This document shows positions 59,601-64,000 of a stretch of DNA of 64,000 nucleotides, piece by piece. This DNA comes from Sarocladium kiliense. Lineage: Eukaryota; Ascomycota; Sordariomycetes; Hypocreales; Sarocladiaceae. Below the pieces are notes generated by a model. It was not told the origin of the DNA, ran no database searches, and was given only the letters and a program-made list of their open reading frames with translations. The stretch lies in the NCBI GenBank assembly GCA_030734395.1, contig JAUZTG010000034.1, positions 744,001 through 808,000 of the forward strand, read 5' to 3'. The position numbers and the translations under genes were made by a program. Numbering within the stretch: the stretch's first letter is position 1; the number at the start of each line of letters is the position of its first letter.

Positions 59601-60166
59601 CGCCCTCACCTCATCCCATCCCATCCCCATCAGCAGTCCCAAGCCCCTCCACTAAATCCCCCCGAGTGCCCGGCACAACCCCCCCGGGCGGCATCCCCTC
59701 CCATGGATCCTATTGTGCACGGCAGCCCGCCTCAGGCTCCTCTTCCGCCCTCACTCCAAAAATATCCCATCTTCTCTCCCACTTCCATCATCCCAGCCTC
59801 GCCCCGTCATCCCCAACATCTGTCACCACCAAGCACCGCTTCGGGCATTGTAGCCAGCGGTCTCTGTGTGCATTGTGGACGCATTCCTCCAACTTTTCCA
59901 TCCCGATTCTTCCTCGATTTCGCATCAGCATTAGCATTTGGTATTTCTTCGCCCATTCTTCGTATTCGAATTGCCTTCCTACCTCCCACGCTCGCTACCT
60001 GTGCGGTTTGCTCGGCTCCGATCCCAATTCTTCGAACCTCACGTTTTTCCTACTTCTCTGCAGTGATCTGGCACTGGATCCAGCCTTGCACTGTTTCCGG
60101 CGGCCTTGCAAGCCTTCCGACCTTGTTCAATTCCCAACAAGAAACAGCGCTCTGTGCGGCTAAGCC
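56695..60166. other. 3.5 kb gene-poor region upstream of the Skt5-like gene
   Basis: No gene I can support. It has a T11 run at 58507-58517, mixed composition, and from about 59540 to 60160 a CT- and C-rich stretch that is probably the leader of the Skt5-like gene. ORFs of 100-200 codons there follow the composition bias. Confidence 0.5.
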
Positions 60167-62541
60167 ATGGCCGCACTGAGTGCCTCCCCACCGCCAATGT
60201 CCAACTCTCCAGGCTCCGAACAGCCTTCCATGCAGAGCCTCTCGAGCGTCGATGCTCCCAGGATTCAGAATGTCCCCAGGAAACCGTTGGACATACACTC
60301 CATCCCTACCACAACGGGCACCCGCTTGCGCGATGCTCCGGTCTCGCCCGTTAGGGTGAACCATCAACAGGACAACTTCGCCCAGCCTTCCAATGCCAAT
60401 ATCGAGTTCACTCAGCCGCATGTTCCTCAGTATGCGCTTGTTGACCGTACGCGCGAACCCTCATCCGGCTCTCCTACAACTCCTCGATCCCCGGTTATGC
60501 CGAGAGGTGGTACAATGCGTCGAGTGGATGAAGGTTCAGACGTTCCACCACATCCGCCTGCGAAGGACAAGGCTGGAACGCAGATCCAGCACTCGGCCTC
60601 GACAGTTTCTTCAGCGACAGATTCTTCTGTTCCAGAAGTCAACTTCTCACAGGGACCGAATTTGGGCCTTGACCGGTACGAACCGAGCGCCATGGACCCA
60701 AGAGAACGTGTCCGTAACCAGGATGCCTATAGGCACAGCCGCGAGTCCGACGATACGACCAGTACAAACCAACAGCCTGCTTCAGTCCAGTCATCTGGCG
60801 CAACGAGCGCCAGCTCTATTTCTGGGCCGAACGAGACCCAGGATTGTTCTCCCAACGATAACTCCCCAGAGAGCTCGGTCATTGAGGGCACCTGGAATGG
60901 CACCCAGCCCGTGCCGCAGTTCCAATACCACCACCAGCAACCACCGCCTCCGCAACGTGTGGCCAGTGTGCCCCACGAGGATGGCCGGACACACTCTCAA
61001 CCTGACCTGCTCGAGGCAGCACACATTAGGCGGCATCTCACACCGAACTCAACGTTCCGAAGAAGCTCCTTGCCGCGCCCGCACTCGTCTTATTCCACCC
61101 TGTCTGATCGTAGTCGATCGCCGGGTCTCATTCCTGGTGCACACCTTCGAGCACCGTCAGCAAACTCGCGTAAATCTCCCGATGCCAGACAGTCGAGCTA
61201 TCTGGAGCTTCTGAATGTGCCATATCCTCAGCAGGGACCTGCCCCAATCGCCATGGACAACTCCAACCTCAGAGGCGTCATTGGAAACAATGCTTCCTTG
61301 CTGAGCACTCAAAAGACCCTGGAAATGTACCGACAGAACGTAAAGAAAACCAACGACTTCTCGATTCAATACTCCTTTGCTGTGTTCCTCATCTCCACAG
61401 CTCAAGAGCAAGGGCTTGATTATTCAGATCCCAAGGCGAGAAAATCAACAGTGCAACCGCTGCGCGATCATGAAAGCCCCATCATCGAAGCCACCGTATC
61501 TAGTCCGTACGAGCTTGTGCGTGAGGCTCGTTCCATCCTGCAACGTCTGGCGAACGGGGGCTATCCATTCGCTCAGTACTATCTAGCAGATGGATATGCC
61601 TCTGGTCTTTTCAGCAAGGGTAAGGAGGACTACAACTCCGCCTTCCCGCTGTTTGTACTCGCAGCGAAGCATGGCCACGCCGAGTCGGCGTACAGAACGG
61701 CGCTCTGCTACGAGTTTGGTTGGGGCTGCCGGAAGGATCCCACAAAGGCCGTTCAGTTCCTCCGAACTGCTGCGTCAAAACGGCATCCTGGAGCCATGAC
61801 TCGTTTGGGCAAGGCCTGCTTGTCAGGCGACCTTGGTGAGAAGCGTTACAGAGAGGGTATCAAGTGGATGCGAGTAGCTACCGAGGCAGCTGATTCTCAG
61901 TACAACGCTGCCCCGTATCAGCTTGGTTGCCTCTACGAAACCGGGTACGGTGACGATATCTTCCAGGACCTCAACTATGCTGCAGAGCTGTTCACCCAAG
62001 CAGCAGACCTCGGACACCCTGAGGCCAACTTCCGGATGGGTGATGCTTATGAGCACGGACGCCTGAACTGTCCCAAGGACCCAGCTCTCAGCGTGCACTT
62101 TTATACTGGCGCGGCCGAGAGGGGACACGCGGCTGCGATGATGGGCTTGTGCGCCTGGTACATGGTTGGCGCACCCCCGATTCTTGAGAAAGACGAGGAA
62201 GAGGCATACGAGTGGGCACGCAGATCCGCAGAGCTTGGTGAGTGGAACTAATCATCCTCAAAACGATGCCGAAAAGAAGGAAATTATTGACTGTGATGAT
62301 AGGTTTTGTCAAGGCCCAATACGCTGTCGGCTACTTTACGGAAATGGGCATCGGCTGCCGTCGCGATATCCTTGAGGCCAATGTCTGGTACGTCAAGGCT
62401 GCCGATGCTGGTGACGAAAGGGCTAAGCAGCGCCTGGCCATCATTCAAGCTGCTGTCAGTGGCGAGGGGACGCCCATGGAGGTGGCATCTCCCCGTAACA
62501 AGAAAGGCGGCAAGGACGACAAGGATTGCATTGTCATGTAA
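60167..62541 (+). CDS. Sel1-repeat chitin synthase activator (Skt5/Chs4-like), prenylated
   Basis: Predicted activator and localiser of class IV chitin synthase at the plasma membrane and septa, like yeast Chs4/Skt5. Exons 60167-62237 and 62303-62541 give 769 residues. Residues 1-370 are a Pro/Ser-rich disordered region with PPPPQR and many SP/TP sites. A conserved lead-in (LEMYRQNVKKTNDFSIQYSF) precedes at least six Sel1-like repeats of about 36 residues: YPFAQYYLADGYASG, AFPLFVLAAKHGHAESAYRT, CRKDPTKAVQFLRTAASKRH, AAPYQLGCLYETGYG, AAELFTQAADLGHPEANFRM, AERGHAAAMMGLCAWYMVGA, AQYAVGYFTEMGIGCRRD. The C-terminus ends CIVM, a CaaX box as in yeast Chs4, implying farnesylation. It shares the window with a class IV chitin synthase gene. 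Alternative: one of the paralogous Skt5-family proteins with another role. Confidence 0.9.
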
Positions 62542-64000
62542 GGTGTCCAGACACCGGTCTGTCGACAGCTGCTGTGGTTTTGTTCTCGCGACAAACTCCA
62601 GAATGCGTCCCATTTCGGACCGCATGTAACGAACGCAGCTCCCACACGAAACACAGACAGAATATTCGTCGTCGGTCAGTAGAGACTTCAACCGTCGCCG
62701 AGCTGCCGCACCTGTCGCGTATGGAGGGCTCAATGAAACTACTCCTCAAGTATATGCGAACAGCGTGCTTCACACGAGGTGCTGTTGCGATGCCCTCGTT
62801 GCCTCCTGGCCGGTTCATGGCAGTCTCGTCACCAGCTAAGATGAGCAGCCATGCGACTCAAACAGGCCAACTATTTCATCCTCCCCCAACTTTCCAATAT
62901 ACATTATCGGCATCTTATCTCCTTTTTGGTAAACCTGCATCATCGTGCGAACCGGGGCAACACGAAAGAAGCGAGGCATTTCGGACTTTCCTGGCACTCC
63001 TTCCACAGGGTTGAAAAGACTGCCTATCCACGAGCAATCTCTGCGGAGCTGGGCACGTCAAGCCTATAGCCACTTCACTCCGATCGTCAACCCCAATTCT
63101 CATTACGGCGTTTGCTTCAAGATCTTCGGTTTCATGGTCCTTTTCCACTGGCCCCTTCGCATGCTGCGCGAGTCTTTATTTGCATTTTCTCAACTCGTTT
63201 CCTTTTCTGCGAGATGTTGGTCGATTGGATGGAAGCTGGTTCCACTTGTTGAAAGACCCGTTTCCTCTCTTGTCCCGGTTCAGTGTTCTTTTTCAACTTC
63301 TTTTTCTTATGGTCTTCGTAACCTTTGAGTTTCTCTTAATGGCATGAACGGAACGGGACGTCAGGGACAGGAGAACGGGGCTTTTGTTATTGTCTTTTCT
63401 TATTTCTTTAGAGAGAAGAAGACCAAAGGGGTGAAGATGAACAAAGGGTATGGATTGGGAGGTATTAATTGAACTCTGCTCCAGGGCAGATTGGCTTCAA
63501 ACGATGTATTTTTGCTCATTTCGTGATATGTTAACGCTGGACCTGGTGCCGCCTGTGGCCTATATCGAAACCGTTCATGACGTGCGCTGTTAGTCTGTTG
63601 CACCCAGCTCACCATTGTATACAGACCGACCGTTTCGAAGCTGCGAAGCCAGTGCACGTAGGCAGGGTACGACTCAGACAAGAGCTCACCAACTTCAGCT
63701 TCACGACTGAAGACCCCTGAAAATCCTAAATTACCCTGGGATGCGAGTCAGGAAACCTCGGCCAGGTCCCCCATCCACCACGCGATGCGCGCACGCACGG
63801 TTCTTACGAGCTACCTTGCGCAAGCGCTATGGAGCACTCACTGATGAAGAACAGGGGTTTGGAGGGCCAGTGAACCCATAGACGAAAGAGGTTTCTTCAC
63901 AGCCTCCCCAATTACCAAAGCCTCGACCTCGTGAAACACTCCATCCTTTTCGCTTTCACCGCTCTTGCGGCGCCTGATAAAAAAAAACAAGTTTACTAGG
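62542..64000. other. Right-end region, 3' flank of the Skt5-like gene
   Basis: 1.46 kb without a gene I can support. It carries the 3' UTR of the Skt5-like gene. T-rich around 63160-63320. ORFs on either strand under 130 codons show no family features. A gene may begin beyond the right edge. Confidence 0.45.

Overview
The window is nuclear DNA from a filamentous ascomycete (Pezizomycotina). The signs are short introns of about 50-70 bp with GTAWGT-type donors, CTRAC branch sites and YAG acceptors, intron-poor long exons, CT-rich leaders, and a gene set typical of that group: class IV chitin synthase with an Skt5-like activator, Polo kinase with a long C-terminal extension, SERCA-type Ca2+ pump, fungal 14-3-3 and fungal-only orphans. 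A Dothideomycete-like fungus is my guess, but the sequence alone does not fix the class. I found no rRNA, tRNA, CRISPR array or intact transposon.

Layout. 1-7.2 kb: 3'-truncated PRP39 splicing factor (-) divergent from a synaptojanin-like inositol 5-phosphatase (+). 7.2-16.4 kb: a long CT-rich leader and a small coiled-coil orphan (+), a 14-3-3 protein (-) and a secreted class 3 lipase (-). 17.1-23 kb: a small cysteine-containing secreted protein (-), ribosomal protein eL36 (+), a TUG/UBX-domain protein (-) and proteasome subunit beta-3/Pup3 (+). 23.6-33.3 kb: SERCA Ca2+-ATPase (-), a 3.2 kb gene-free divergent promoter region and a DH-PH RhoGEF (+). 34-42.2 kb: an Rtc3/SBDS-like small protein (+), a four-helix membrane orphan (-), a 3.7 kb gene-poor block with a 16-bp minisatellite, an orphan whose 5' end I could not resolve (-) and an OPA3-like protein (-). 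43.2-50.9 kb: Polo kinase (+) and class IV chitin synthase (-). 50.9-60 kb is gene-poor, with only an EthD-domain protein and a secreted protein with a GPI-like tail. 60.2-62.5 kb: a Sel1-repeat chitin synthase activator (Skt5/Chs4-like) with a CaaX box. The rest has no gene I can support.

Most genes are housekeeping and not co-operonic. The clearest functional link is the class IV chitin synthase and its probable Skt5-type activator, which lie within 10 kb of each other with only two small accessory genes between. Rho GTPase signalling (the RhoGEF), PI phosphatase, SERCA and 14-3-3 also bear on polarised growth and secretion in hyphae. No wholly new system is evident. The best items for a second look are two real micro-exons (8 nt in 14-3-3, 19 nt in Pup3 after an ATG-only exon), a stop-free 51-nt intron inside the RhoGEF PH domain, paired E-boxes in front of eL36, the GDEL tail on the lipase, and the gene-poor island between the chitin synthase and its activator.
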